A DNA stretch of 64,000 nt. It comes from Micromussa lordhowensis (taxonomy: Eukaryota > Cnidaria > Anthozoa > Scleractinia > Lobophylliidae). Shown here in pieces: positions 12,801 to 25,919 of this stretch (the stretch's first letter is position 1; the number at the start of each line of letters is the position of its first letter). The notes beneath the pieces were generated by a model. That model searched no databases. It was given only the letters and a program-made list of their open reading frames with translations, and was not told where the DNA came from. The position numbers and the translations under genes are program-made. The stretch spans positions 2,193,301-2,257,300 of the forward strand of contig OZ026605.1 of NCBI GenBank assembly GCA_964020085.1, given 5' to 3'.

Positions 12801-15800
12801 TAAGGTTAAGGTTCAGAAATGCGTGTGGAATTGTATTTCACATTCCAATCTCACGTCATGATGCTGGAGGCCCACTGGTTCATTGTAGTAATTACTATTG
12901 TCAAGTGTTGTAAAACCCTTTGGCCTGTCACAGGACAGTAACCACTCAAACTGACCATTTTTTAACTGGTATTCTTTACATAGTATAGAGTGTTTCATAT
13001 CACCTTGATCGCATCCGTTCTGGCTTATAATTGAACCCACAACCAGTGATGTTTAATTTTTCATATTACAGCTACGATGTTTTCACCACACAAATTTTGC
13101 AGGCTGCACTTGACCACAATTTCCAGCTGTTCCACAATGGCTTGAAAGACTCAGTTGGCCAAGTGCGGTACAAAAAACAGTATAGCAAAACGTCGAAGAT
13201 CTGAAAAGCGGAACCACTGAAGCAACCAAAATGTTACCCACACTGGCCACTGCTAGCTACCAAGATCCTTGAAAGGAGGGCCAAAGACAAGCAAACAATA
13301 GTCAGACCCACAACATTACGAGCAAGACATCCAAAGCGACTAGCACCCACTATTGCGATGAAAGAGGCCCCCAGAACAAAGGATTTCGTGGAGGCTAGAC
13401 TTTCCCATTTTAGAAAGAAGTCTGTAGACCTCCAAGTAATAATGTATACTGCATCCAAAGAAATTTTGCATACCCTAAATTAGCACTCAATTTGGTTTTG
13501 CTTTACTACAACTTACATTATTTTATACTTTTGTATCACTTTGTCAGGTTGGTTTAGTCAGTGATAAAATTACTTTGGTTTAGATTTCACAACATCCAGT
13601 TGAAAACCATGTAACTGCTGTGTTTATTACAAATGGAGCTGTTGCGAGGAGTGTTAAATTATACAAGCAGTAAAAGGCTTGTAACACACAGAAAATCTCC
13701 ATACCACAGAAGAGACTGGAAATTCCTGGGGATGAGGGGGTTTTAGAGACCACAAATCATTATTTTTTTGGAATGCCCAGAGGGGTGGGCAGAGGTCTCA
13801 GGACTTACATGAATTCATTCTATGGGGAAGTATGAATATTTTCTGGAACTACACAATACTGTAATGTGAGAATAAGTGAATGGTCTCTACACCATTGTCA
13901 ATCATGATAAAATAAAATAATTGCCTGGTAGTATTTCATTGGTACCATTTTCAGTAATACATAGTTTTGTCTTTATGTGAATAATAGTACAGCTTGATCA
14001 GTACAACCGGAAACAGAAGAACACTTTAAATGTTCCCACTTCCTACTTCATGGATTTATGCTCAGCTTTATGAACGAGAGCAGATCTTCTCAAAGAAAAC
14101 AAGCTCGTTCCATTTATAGCCCGATTCCATGTAAGTGCTTATCAGTTTGTATTATCACTTGGCTTTCTTATTTTGGAGAATTAGATGCAGTTAGGAAATT
14201 TTATCGGTGTAAGTATGTTTTGATCGGCCAGAAGTCTTCAAATTGGAGACAATTTCCATCCTGCAGTCGTAGCATTTTCATGACAATAACATTGGCAGGC
14301 TTCAAAAGTTAGAGGATGCAAAGCTATTGGGGAATGGATAGAGCCAATCAGGAACCATTTCTGGCGAGGTGCTGAGCAGTGTGATGGCGATGAACAGACT
14401 CTAAGGGTTGGTTAAAATATGATAAATGCTGCGATATAGTGGACAAATGTACAGTCATGTATATTCCTGCAGTTAATATCAACTCCATTTCCTGCTTCAA
14501 ATTTGTTTGATTGAAAAACAAAACTTTACTTGAAAACATGGTAGAAATATCAAACTGAGTATACAGTATCAGATATCAATATAATTGAATTCTCATGTTT
14601 ACATATTTGCCATGTGAGAGCTTGAAGCAAGTAAATTAGTGTAGGAGTCTAAAGAAGGCTTTTAGCAAGAAACATGAAAAGTGGATAAACTTGGGATATG
14701 ATTCTCACAAGTAGGTTAGGTACTATGAGGGACACCCAGGCAGGTACCCTTCCAGCCAGAGGGAGGTTCTAAACATGCTTATTTCACATTTCATGAAACT
14801 AACGGTTTTTAGGACATGTGACTTGGTGTCATACACCATGTCTGTGGAGAGCACAAGTGGGCAGATGGAGAATGCACACACAGTCCCCTTGTATCCAAAA
14901 TGGAAATTTTGGATACAAGGGGACTGTTTTCAAAGCCACATAAAGACAATTTTCAAAGCCACATAAAGTAAAGCCACATAAAGCAGCAAAACTTGGTATT
15001 TTATGTGAAATTCAGGTATGTGAAGTCAGACGTGATCAGACACCTGTGAAACACAACATAATGGCCTGAAGGTAAATGTCATTCGAAAATGCATTTTTTA
15101 TTCATTGTAGAGGAAAAATGTGTAGCATGATTTCAAAATTATTTTCAGTTTCCAGAGGTAGCACATCCACACTCCTCTCCCCACCCCCTCCCCATCTCCC
15201 CACCCCCTCCCCATCTCCCCATTCTCATCTTTCTTCCATAATCTTGCAACTTGCAGGCATACCAGCAAGCTAGAAAACTTCAATTCAAGGATATTGAAGA
15301 TGTATCAAAGAGAATATCATTCAGGTAAATTAGTAAAATTATTTAGGAGACTGTGTGTAGAAAACTGAAACTTCCCTCACAGTGATTCCTGTGTTTAGCC
15401 AGCATTGCAAAGGTACACATGTAAGGTTAAGGTTCAGAAATGCGTGTGGAATTGTATTTCACATTCCAATCTCACGTCATGATGCTGGAGGCCCACTGGT
15501 TCATTGTAGTAATTACTATTGTCAAGTGTTGTAAAACCCTTTGGCCTGTCACAGGACAGTAACCACTCAAACTGACCATTTTTTAACTGGTATTCTTTAC
15601 ATAGTATAGAGTGTTTCATATCACCTTGATCGCATCCGTTCTGGCTTATAATTGAACCCACAACCAGTGATGTTTAATTTTTCATATTACAGCTACGATG
15701 TTTTCACCACACAAATTTTGCAGGCTGCACTTGACCACAATTTCCAGCTGTTCCACAATGGCTTGAAAGACTCAGTTGGCCAAGTGCGGTACAAAAAACA

Positions 15801-18800
15801 GTATAGCAAAACGTCGAAGATCTGAAAAGCGGAACCACTGAAGCAACCAAAATGTTACCCACACTGGCCACTGCTAGCTACCAAGATCCTTGAAAGGAGG
15901 GCCAAAGACAAGCAAACAATAGTCAGACCCACAACATTACGAGCAAGACATCCAAAGCGACTAGCACCCACTATTGCGATGAAAGAGGCCCCCAGAACAA
16001 AGGATTTCGTGGAGGCTAGACTTTCCCATTTTAGAAAGAAGTCTGTAGACCTCCAAGTAATAATGTATACTGCATCCAAAGAAATTTTGCATACCCTAAA
16101 TTAGCACTCAATTTGGTTTTGCTTTACTACAACTTACATTATTTTATACTTTTGTATCACTTTGTCAGGTTGGTTTAGTCAGTGATAAAATTACTTTGGT
16201 TTAGATTTCACAACATCCAGTTGAAAACCATGTAACTGCTGTGTTTATTACAAATGGAGCTGTTGCGAGGAGTGTTAAATTATACAAGCAGTAAAAGGCT
16301 TGTAACACACAGAAAATCTCCATACCACAGAAGAGACTGGAAATTCCTGGGGATGAGGGGGTTTTAGAGACCACAAATCATTATTTTTTTGGAATGCCCA
16401 GAGGGGTGGGCAGAGGTCTCAGGACTTACATGAATTCATTCTATGGGGAAGTATGAATATTTTCTGGAACTACACAATACTGTAATGTGAGAATAAGTGA
16501 ATGGTCTCTACACCATTGTCAATCATGATAAAATAAAATAATTGCCTGGTAGTATTTCATTGGTACCATTTTCAGTAATACATAGTTTTGTCTTTATGTG
16601 AATAATAGTACAGCTTGATCAGTACAACCGGAAACAGAAGAACACTTTAAATGTTCCCACTTCCTACTTCATGGATTTATGCTCAGCTTTATGAACGAGA
16701 GCAGATCTTCTCAAAGAAAACAAGCTCGTTCCATTTATAGCCCGATTCCATGTAAGTGCTTATCAGTTTGTATTATCACTTGGCTTTCTTATTTTGGAGA
16801 ATTAGATGCAGTTAGGAAATTTTATCGGTGTAAGTATGTTTTGATCGGCCAGAAGTCTTCAAATTGGAGACAATTTCCATCCTGCAGTCGTAGCATTTTC
16901 ATGACAATAACATTGGCAGGCTTCAAAAGTTAGAGGATGCAAAGCTATTGGGGAATGGATAGAGCCAATCAGGAACCATTTCTGGCGAGGTGCTGAGCAG
17001 TGTGATGGCGATGAACAGACTCTAAGGGTTGGTTAAAATATGATAAATGCTGCGATATAGTGGACAAATGTACAGTCATGTATATTCCTGCAGTTAATAT
17101 CAACTCCATTTCCTGCTTCAAATTTGTTTGATTGAAAAACAAAACTTTACTTGAAAACATGGTAGAAATATCAAACTGAGTATACAGTATCAGATATCAA
17201 TATAATTGAATTCTCATGTTTACATATTTGCCATGTGAGAGCTTGAAGCAAGTAAATTAGTGTAGGAGTCTAAAGAAGGCTTTTAGCAAGAAACATGAAA
17301 AGTGGATAAACTTGGGATATGATTCTCACAAGTAGGTTAGGTACTATGAGGGACACCCAGGCAGGTACCCTTCCAGCCAGAGGGAGGTTCTAAACATGCT
17401 TATTTCACATTTCATGAAACTAACGGTTTTTAGGACATGTGACTTGGTGTCATACACCATGTCTGTGGAGAGCACAAGTGGGCAGATGGAGAATGCACAC
17501 ACAGTCCCCTTGTATCCAAAATGGAAATTTTGGATACAAGGGGACTGTTTTCAAAGCCACATAAAGTAAAGCCACATAAAGCAGCAAAACTTGGTATTTT
17601 ATGTGAAATTCAGGTATGTGAAGTCAGACGTGATCAGACACCTGTGAAACACAACATAATGGCCTGAAGGTAAATGTCATTCGAAAATGCATTTTTTATT
17701 CATTGTAGAGGAAAAATGTGTAGCATGATTTCAAAATTATTTTCAGTTTCCAGAGGTAGCACATCCACACTCCTCTCCCCACCCCCTCCCCATCTCCCCA
17801 CCCCCTCCCCATCTCCCCATTCTCATCTTTCTTCCATAATCTTGCAACTTGCAGGCATACCAGCAAGCTAGAAAACTTCAATTCAAGGATATTGAAGATG
17901 TATCAAAGAGAATATCATTCAGGTAAATTAGTAAAATTATTTAGGAGACTGTGTGTAGAAAACTGAAACTTCCCTCACAGTGATTCCTGTGTTTAGCCAG
18001 CATTGCAAAGGTACACATGTAAGGTTAAGGTTCAGAAATGCGTGTGGAATTGTATTTCACATTCCAATCTCACGTCATGATGCTGGAGGCCCACTGGTTC
18101 ATTGTAGTAATTACTATTGTCAAGTGTTGTAAAACCCTTTGGCCTGTCACAGGACAGTAACCACTCAAACTGACCATTTTTTAACTGGTATTCTTTACAT
18201 AGTATAGAGTGTTTCATATCACCTTGATCGCATCCGTTCTGGCTTATAATTGAACCCACAACCAGTGATGTTTAATTTTTCATATTACAGCTACGATGTT
18301 TTCACCACACAAATTTTGCAGGCTGCACTTGACCACAATTTCCAGCTGTTCCACAATGGCTTGAAAGACTCAGTTGGCCAAGTGCGGTACAAAAAACAGT
18401 ATAGCAAAACGTCGAAGATCTGAAAAGCGGAACCACTGAAGCAACCAAAATGTTACCCACACTGGCCACTGCTAGCTACCAAGATCCTTGAAAGGAGGGC
18501 CAAAGACAAGCAAACAATAGTCAGACCCACAACATTACGAGCAAGACATCCAAAGCGACTAGCACCCACTATTGCGATGAAAGAGGCCCCCAGAACAAAG
18601 GATTTCGTGGAGGCTAGACTTTCCCATTTTAGAAAGAAGTCTGTAGACCTCCAAGTAATAATGTATACTGCATCCAAAGAAATTTTGCATACCCTAAATT
18701 AGCACTCAATTTGGTTTTGCTTTACTACAACTTACATTATTTTATACTTTTGTATCACTTTGTCAGGTTGGTTTAGTCAGTGATAAAATTACTTTGGTTT

Positions 18801-21800
18801 AGATTTCACAACATCCAGTTGAAAACCATGTAACTGCTGTGTTTATTACAAATGGAGCTGTTGCGAGGAGTGTTAAATTATACAAGCAGTAAAAGGCTTG
18901 TAACACACAGAAAATCTCCATACCACAGAAGAGACTGGAAATTCCTGGGGATGAGGGGGTTTTAGAGACCACAAATCATTATTTTTTTGGAATGCCCAGA
19001 GGGGTGGGCAGAGGTCTCAGGACTTACATGAATTCATTCTATGGGGAAGTATGAATATTTTCTGGAACTACACAATACTGTAATGTGAGAATAAGTGAAT
19101 GGTCTCTACACCATTGTCAATCATGATAAAATAAAATAATTGCCTGGTAGTATTTCATTGGTACCATTTTCAGTAATACATAGTTTTGTCTTTATGTGAA
19201 TAATAGTACAGCTTGATCAGTACAACCGGAAATAGAAGAACACTTCAGTAGTTTGCTCATTGTTCAGACACAGTAAGTGAAATGTGGCAAGTACTGGCAC
19301 ACATAGGTAATGTAATCATGTACATACAAGGACCTATATGGGGTAATGCACTGGAAATGGGATTTTAAAATTTTTTTTATATCGCCTGATTCTGGATGAA
19401 CCAGCCCAGCTGCTGATAAAGAGCTGGAGAAAGTCTGGGCTCTAGATTTTCAATGAATATTTGCTGTTTTTTTATACACAGTAATAATAAACAAAACAAA
19501 ACTGAAGGAAAAAATTTCAAGATAAATTGTCTTGCCTATAATTTACGTGCTCCTTGGATAATACTGTTAATAACAATGTGATACACATGGTCCACGCATC
19601 TATACAATCATCAAACACAGTTTTGGTAATTGATTTATATGTAGAAAACCAATAATTATTATGGTAATTTTCAACGTCTTAAAGTTTGTTACCTGGACGC
19701 AGTTTGAGCTTACAGGGCTGAAACTTTCTGGACATACGTACAATCACAGATTGCTTTTCAGTACATTTGTTCACCAGAATCCTGGGCATACTAACTGGGG
19801 GGGGGGGGGGAGGGGGTGGAACACAGGTGGCCCAAGCTCTTGATGCGTAGAGTTATTATTTCTTTTTTAAAAAAATGTTTATGCGAACGTGACTTAGTTA
19901 CCGGAGATATGTCCAGGTTTGACCCTAATTAGATGTACGCGAATTTCAATAAGCGTCATGAAGTGTCCCCTTGCTCTTCTCCCCAACTTTAGCATCACTC
20001 GTTTCTCAGAATACAGACAATTAATGTCACAAAGTGTCCCCCAAATGCTGCTCCTCAAGTAAGGATTAAAAGCTGCATTTACCCTAAGATAAAAATAACA
20101 CTAACCTTTACCCTAACCTTATTGTTAGAAATAGGTAGCAAAGGCTTAGACTTAAAGGGACACGTGTTAGATGTCAAAATTCACCGTGCATCTAATTAGG
20201 GTCAAACCTGGACATAAGTGACACATCGAGAGCTTGGGCAGCCTGTGGTTGAAATTGCACTGTAGTCAGGCATTAGGTACACAGGTGGGATTCAGCTCTA
20301 CCCCTGCATGTTTGAGCAACAAAGGGAATACATGTCTTCTGAAACCCATGTGTTGCCCATCTAGAGCAAGTCTCACCAAACAGGTTGGACAACTCTTCGG
20401 TTGCCTTTCCCTACATGTAATTTGCCAAATTACCATAGTATAAACTGGCGATATGCAGCCTTTCGAAAATTGTTCCTCTCATAATCTGCATTTTCTGTTC
20501 TGATATCACACCATGCTCGTATAGCTATTGTCAGCACCTCCCAGTGCAAAACGATGTTTCTGAACATCTCATAGGAGGTGACACAGGACCTATTCTTACA
20601 GCATTTGTTTTCTTCCTCATTGCCCATATCCACGCAAACATTACATATGCACCATTTGGGACAATTTGTATTTGCCAGCTGGGCCAGCTATAGGAGAGCC
20701 ATAACGGTTAACAGGTCTTTCTTCATAGCCCAAATCAATGTCATTGCCAGTAACATCGAAGGAACTTTCTTCTTCTCCTTCCATCATTCAATTTTTCTCC
20801 CATGTATTTTTGAGTCTTACAAAACAACCAATTTCCCGGATGATAACAACAATAGAGACACGAAATGATTTTTGGTTGATTGGGTCCTTTAAGCTCAGTT
20901 TTTCCCAGATGAGTTTGTCCTTGTACCATTAGCTCTATGTCATACAGTAAAAACCCATGTATAAGAACCTGGATTTTATCAGTTAGCCTAAACAGGTTCT
21001 TACAATATACTAGGATTTCCATCGCCCGCGGGGCGCTTTCTCTCAGTCATTGTTTTTTTTTAAAGCACGTGGAAAACCGGAAGAGAAAACAGTCCTTCTC
21101 GCCTCTGTAATCAACATGGCGGACTGCGAATGCCAAAGTGTCGATCGGCGTTGATATACATTGAAAAGACGTTACTTAAAGTCATCCACAGCAAAAAATG
21201 AGACCTAATATCAAAGTAAGGAACTTTCATTTACGAGTGCCTTTGTTTATATAACTTCAATGCAATGTTAAAAGCCTTCAAATGAAAAAGTAAACTTTGA
21301 GAGTTCGAATGGCAAAAGTCGGCAAAAGTCAGCAAAAGTAGGCGGCGCTGATATCGAAAGTAGCCGCCAGAGTTCGCCGGTTGCCGGCTTCTAATGAAAA
21401 CCCTGAATGTGGCTGCAGCTTTGCTTGACACAATTTCCAAAAATATGTAAACTCAAACTGATGTAAGAAATGAAAACTATGTGCAAATAATGATACTTAC
21501 TTCTTAAAATAAAACTGAGCACTAGCTAAGCGATACACGTCCTGAGACTGGGAAATGTCAGAGCTAGCTGTTTCCGCTTCTGCTATTGTATGCAAAGTTG
21601 GTCAAAATAAACGCTTTTAAATCACTCATAAAGCAGGAAACTGTGTAGCATAGCACTTATGTCATGATTAACTAATGTATTTGGTCCGTGTGGCTAAAGC
21701 ATTTTTCTAGATAATCTTGTCTTTGGAAGAATTCGGGTGTCTTCGGAAGTTTTCGGACATCTTCCGGAACCTTCGGATATGTCTGTGTCATCTTCGAAAA

Positions 21801-24800
21801 TCCCCGCACACCCAGAATAAAATCTCACGCCTATAACTCAGAAAAAGTTGGCAGGTATATCCTTGGAAATTCCCTATCCATAAATAACAAGAGTTAAGTC
21901 ATTTATTTTAATCTCGTAGGTACTGTTATAAAATTTAGCCGCAGCTATTCATGGTTATATTGTAGACGAAGACGCAAGGCAGCATATTTTTTCACAAACA
22001 ATTGTAAACCTTGATTTGGTCATTCAGCGTACGCTATTTTATCGTTTATTATTTAAGGGGATATTTACTAGGCCAAGATCAAAGCTGCCGGGTAATGAAA
22101 GATTAAGGCTCTGAAAATAATTTTCCAAAAAAATGACGGTGGAAAATTCTAGACAAATTCATGTCGTGTTAAAACGAGTTTGAACTAACAACTCACTTGG
22201 AAGCGCTTCTCTCCCAAATGGCATGGCGGCTGACTTTCTCTTCATTCAAAGGCAAATCGTAGAAAGTATCATACGCGAATCTTAGAAAGTATTGAAAATT
22301 TAAGCCCTTTTAAATAACTCACTCGAAGTTTTAATTTATGCAAAGTGAGAACAACATATCGAATGTTCACACGCAGTTATCGCGGGAAAGTAGAAAACCG
22401 TCACGCAACATGTTTTTCATAACAACTGTTTGCCACAGAATATCGCCGAAATTTTTCTTTCACGAAAGGAATACATCAATAAAGTCATACGCTTTATCTT
22501 CGTAGTTTTAAATGATTGTAAATTCATTTCGTGCCTTAATGTTTTTAATTTGTTACCATTTCACGTACGTGAAATACAATTTGTTCAGTCGTACTATAAA
22601 TAAATGAAATCTTGTCTTCAGCTCCAGCGCTCCTTGCAATCCACGCGGAACATATGCTTCAAGAGAATTAGCCAAATGGCACTGAAACGACTTTGTAAAT
22701 TTAAACAAACTTTAAACTACACGAATAACGATGAAAGTATGTGATCACCTTGTTACGGCAGTATGGTTACCGCAAGTTTTGTTACCGCACGTTTTTGTCT
22801 CGCACCGCCGCCGCGCTGTCGGGACAAGCCGTCGGAAAAAAAAATTGATTTCGGTCGCTTAAATTTTACATTTTACTCTATCTTAGAAAAAAAAATTGTA
22901 TCAAGTTCACTTTCTCTCACGAACTGTCTTCTAAACACAGCGTCTGAAGTTTGCAATTAGAGAAAGAACAAAGCAACAACAACCAACATTGTTTCGCTAT
23001 CCACAGCTAATTTTAGAACGGTCGAGTTTTCTTCCCGTTCTGGCAAGCTCATGTTTATCAGCAAATATTTAATTTTTCTTCGAATCTCTTGACTCGCCTC
23101 GATGAAACAGCCAGAGAATTCAATTGTCTAAACCCACAAAATACTTGCAATGCAAATAAATTAATGAGCGTCGCTTCCGGGTGAATATAAACTTGCGAAG
23201 TAAGCAAGATCTTATATGTCACGTAGCGAAAATGAAAGCTGCAACGTCAACGTATTCCATGGTTGACCTAATACAATATTCCCTTCGAATCCAACGTTTC
23301 GATAAAACCAAAAGAAATACATTTTACACACAACTAAAGAAAACAATTTCCGAGACATTTTCCGTGTATTAATGTTCCAGCAGCTTTTGACGAATAAACA
23401 TCACAGGTTGCGTGATTCAAAGTCCCGATCACGATTTGGCCGATTGGAGGTTTGGCCTCTGGGTCTGGTCTCCGACAAAAATAAACCACGGGTAAACCAT
23501 GAACCGCCCGAGCGGTTATTTATAATATTGTTTTCAACAATAATATTAACGAAAAACATTTACTGACCTGTGCTTCAGTTAAACGTTCGTTATCTACGGG
23601 ACATTTGGGACCAGCATCCCTGAAAAAGTGATGGAGGACAATGTTAACGGCGCTACATCCAAAAGAAAGACTCGTCCTCTAAAAATAAAGTATGCAAGAA
23701 AAATGTCCCCTGATGGCCCCTAGAGTCCGACAGTTTGTATGGGAGTTTTCCCTTCTGTTCGAGTAGTAAACAACTAATGCATTTTAAGATAATGACAGGA
23801 ACCCTAGAGGAAATCGAATTTCATTGGGCTCTTATAACTGCAGCAGTTCTTTGAAACCGAGAGAAATCCCTTTCATTTTCTAGAAACGTGCTGAAATTAG
23901 CAGAAGACATTCTAATGACCCTTATGGTGTCTTATACATTACAAAGCAAGTGTGTAAAATATGAAACAGGGTGTAACAAATTAATTCCAATAGAAGATTA
24001 AAATCGATCCAAACGTACACCTTATTCCAAAATGGCCATCATTTAGTGGTCTTTTGTTTGCCTTCAAATTAGCCCTTGTTGCCTCGTTCTTAGACTCGAA
24101 ATTCAAAAGAATACTTTCCCTTGAACGAAGCAACGAGGGCTAATTTGCAAGCAAACAAAGAGCACTAAAATGGCAGCCATTTTGGAATAAGGTGTTTTGG
24201 AAATCAATAATCAATAAAATAACTTAAGATTGCTTGTGATTATCAATTTTAATTGAATTTTGATGTTTGAATTTGATTTCCATCGATTCTAATTGAAATA
24301 CATTGGAGGTTATAACATGATTCTTTTTTGCATTTTATAAATCTTTACGGCATGTTGCTAGTAATTTACAAGACTTTACAAGTTTGAAACATTATTGAAC
24401 TACTTACAATACATGTCACGCTACATCATTTATAATACAAAAGATAATTTGATTTCATTATACACACACACACCTACATATATTCAACAATACAACATAT
24501 GCCTGACCCTTGTGTTTTTCAGATCTAAATAGCAGAGATAGTATGAAACTTGCAGTATCTAGGTACATAAGCTCCGAGTCGAAATTGCCCCATTGCGCGC
24601 TGTACGTAATGATAACTTATTTTTTGACTTTGCAATAACTAATTCAAGATTTTGAATCGTCCTTAATCTAGACATGAAAACTTTGAGTAGAGGAAACGTT
24701 TTTCTGCAACAACAAAAATACAAATATTGTTTTGCGATTAGTAAAACATGATTGACCAATAACTTGTCTTCGCAATTTAGCAATCCAAGCATAATGTCTT

Positions 24801-25888
24801 TGTTGTTGAGGATATTATATTTACATTTACTGTAAAGTGCAAAGCCACTTAATGACTTCTGCCCAGGATTCTTTGGCATAATCGCAATGGATTAAGATAT
24901 GTTCGTGGGATTCATTTTCATTTCCACAGAAAGAACATGCTGGAGAAGGCACAACACCAATTTTATACAAAAAGGCATTTGTCACTAGATATTTGCTTAA
25001 CAATTTGAATTAAAATTCACGCATCTTTGTGTCTGAGGTGATGCGATGAGGCAAGCTATAGATTTCTGGCCAATCAAGGGTATCATTTATAAGATGGTGA
25101 TGGAATGAAAAGTCCAATATTACATTTTCACATTACAGTTATTTTGCTACAAAAATATATGAATTTTGCTATAATAAAGTGAAATGTGTAAAATATATGA
25201 CCTTTCATAATATTATATTCACTTGCAAAGCAAAATATACTCGCAACAACTTTTAATTTTAGTCTAGCACAAGAAAATCCTAAGCAATTTTTATCAACAA
25301 ATCCTACAAATCGATTGACAATTATCTACAACAGATAAGCTTTAAGATGATCGATTTTTTTTAATCAATTTGCTATGCCTCCTTTAAAAGCAACATACAT
25401 ACTATATGCAATTCATGAATGGTTTTCGAATTATTTTTTATTTTTTTACACGGCAGTGAAAAAGATCTATATTTAAGCAATAGAGCCCTTTTCTGTGTTT
25501 ATATAGCCTCATCTAAACACAAGGAGGCTTGGGAGAATTCGGAACCGTTATGCAAACCCATGTCTCATGTTTGCATAACTTTTGAGAATTCTCCCAACCC
25601 TCCTTGTGTTTAAGTGTTCTAAAAAGTGTTCTATTGCTTTTATAAAATAATTCTCAAAAATACACACAAATCTAAAACATCAGAACCGTGTTAACATACT
25701 CTCATCTAAAAACATCTATCGACCAATGAGAGCATGCGTAGTGGCTCAATTATTTCATAAGTAATAATGGTAACAGGACTGAGTGGAGTCCAATTCGGTC
25801 TGTAGTCATACAAGTGATAACAAAATCAGAAGACTGCAAAAGACTGACAAAGGAGACGTAAATGGTTTCATGTCGCTCTGAAATTGAT

Positions 25889-25919
<31 letters not shown>

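Larger units (their letters stand above)
8809..19246. repeat. Tandem array of four near-identical 2.6-kb units
   Basis: Units start at 8809, 11407, 14028 and 16649; the last ends near 19246. Periods are 2598, 2621, 2621 and about 2598. Units 2 and 3 carry a 23-bp duplication (an extra ACAATTTTCAAAGCCAC-type segment just after the hairpin) that units 1 and 4 lack. I saw only a handful of other differences: in unit 1 AAAGTGGCAGG for ACATTGGCAGG and GGCACGGTG for GGCGAGGTG, in unit 2 a C-to-T before GGTATGTG, and one change at the last boundary. The unit contains a C-rich 19-bp doublet, a perfect hairpin and a decayed gene. It lies wholly inside intron 2 of the TRAF-like gene. Confidence 0.95.

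Noticed and set aside
8845..19246. Recurrent open frames in the 2.6-kb units (for example 8776-9093, 9834-10031, 10192-10419 and 10613-10837) as genes
   Set aside because: They recur only because the unit is repeated, overlap on both strands, have no family resemblance, and several lie antisense to the spliced frame or in low-complexity C-rich DNA.
8809..19246. CRISPR-like or satellite array
   Set aside because: Unit size of 2.6 kb with unique interior and gene-like splice sites; nothing like short repeats and spacers, and the sequence is eukaryotic.
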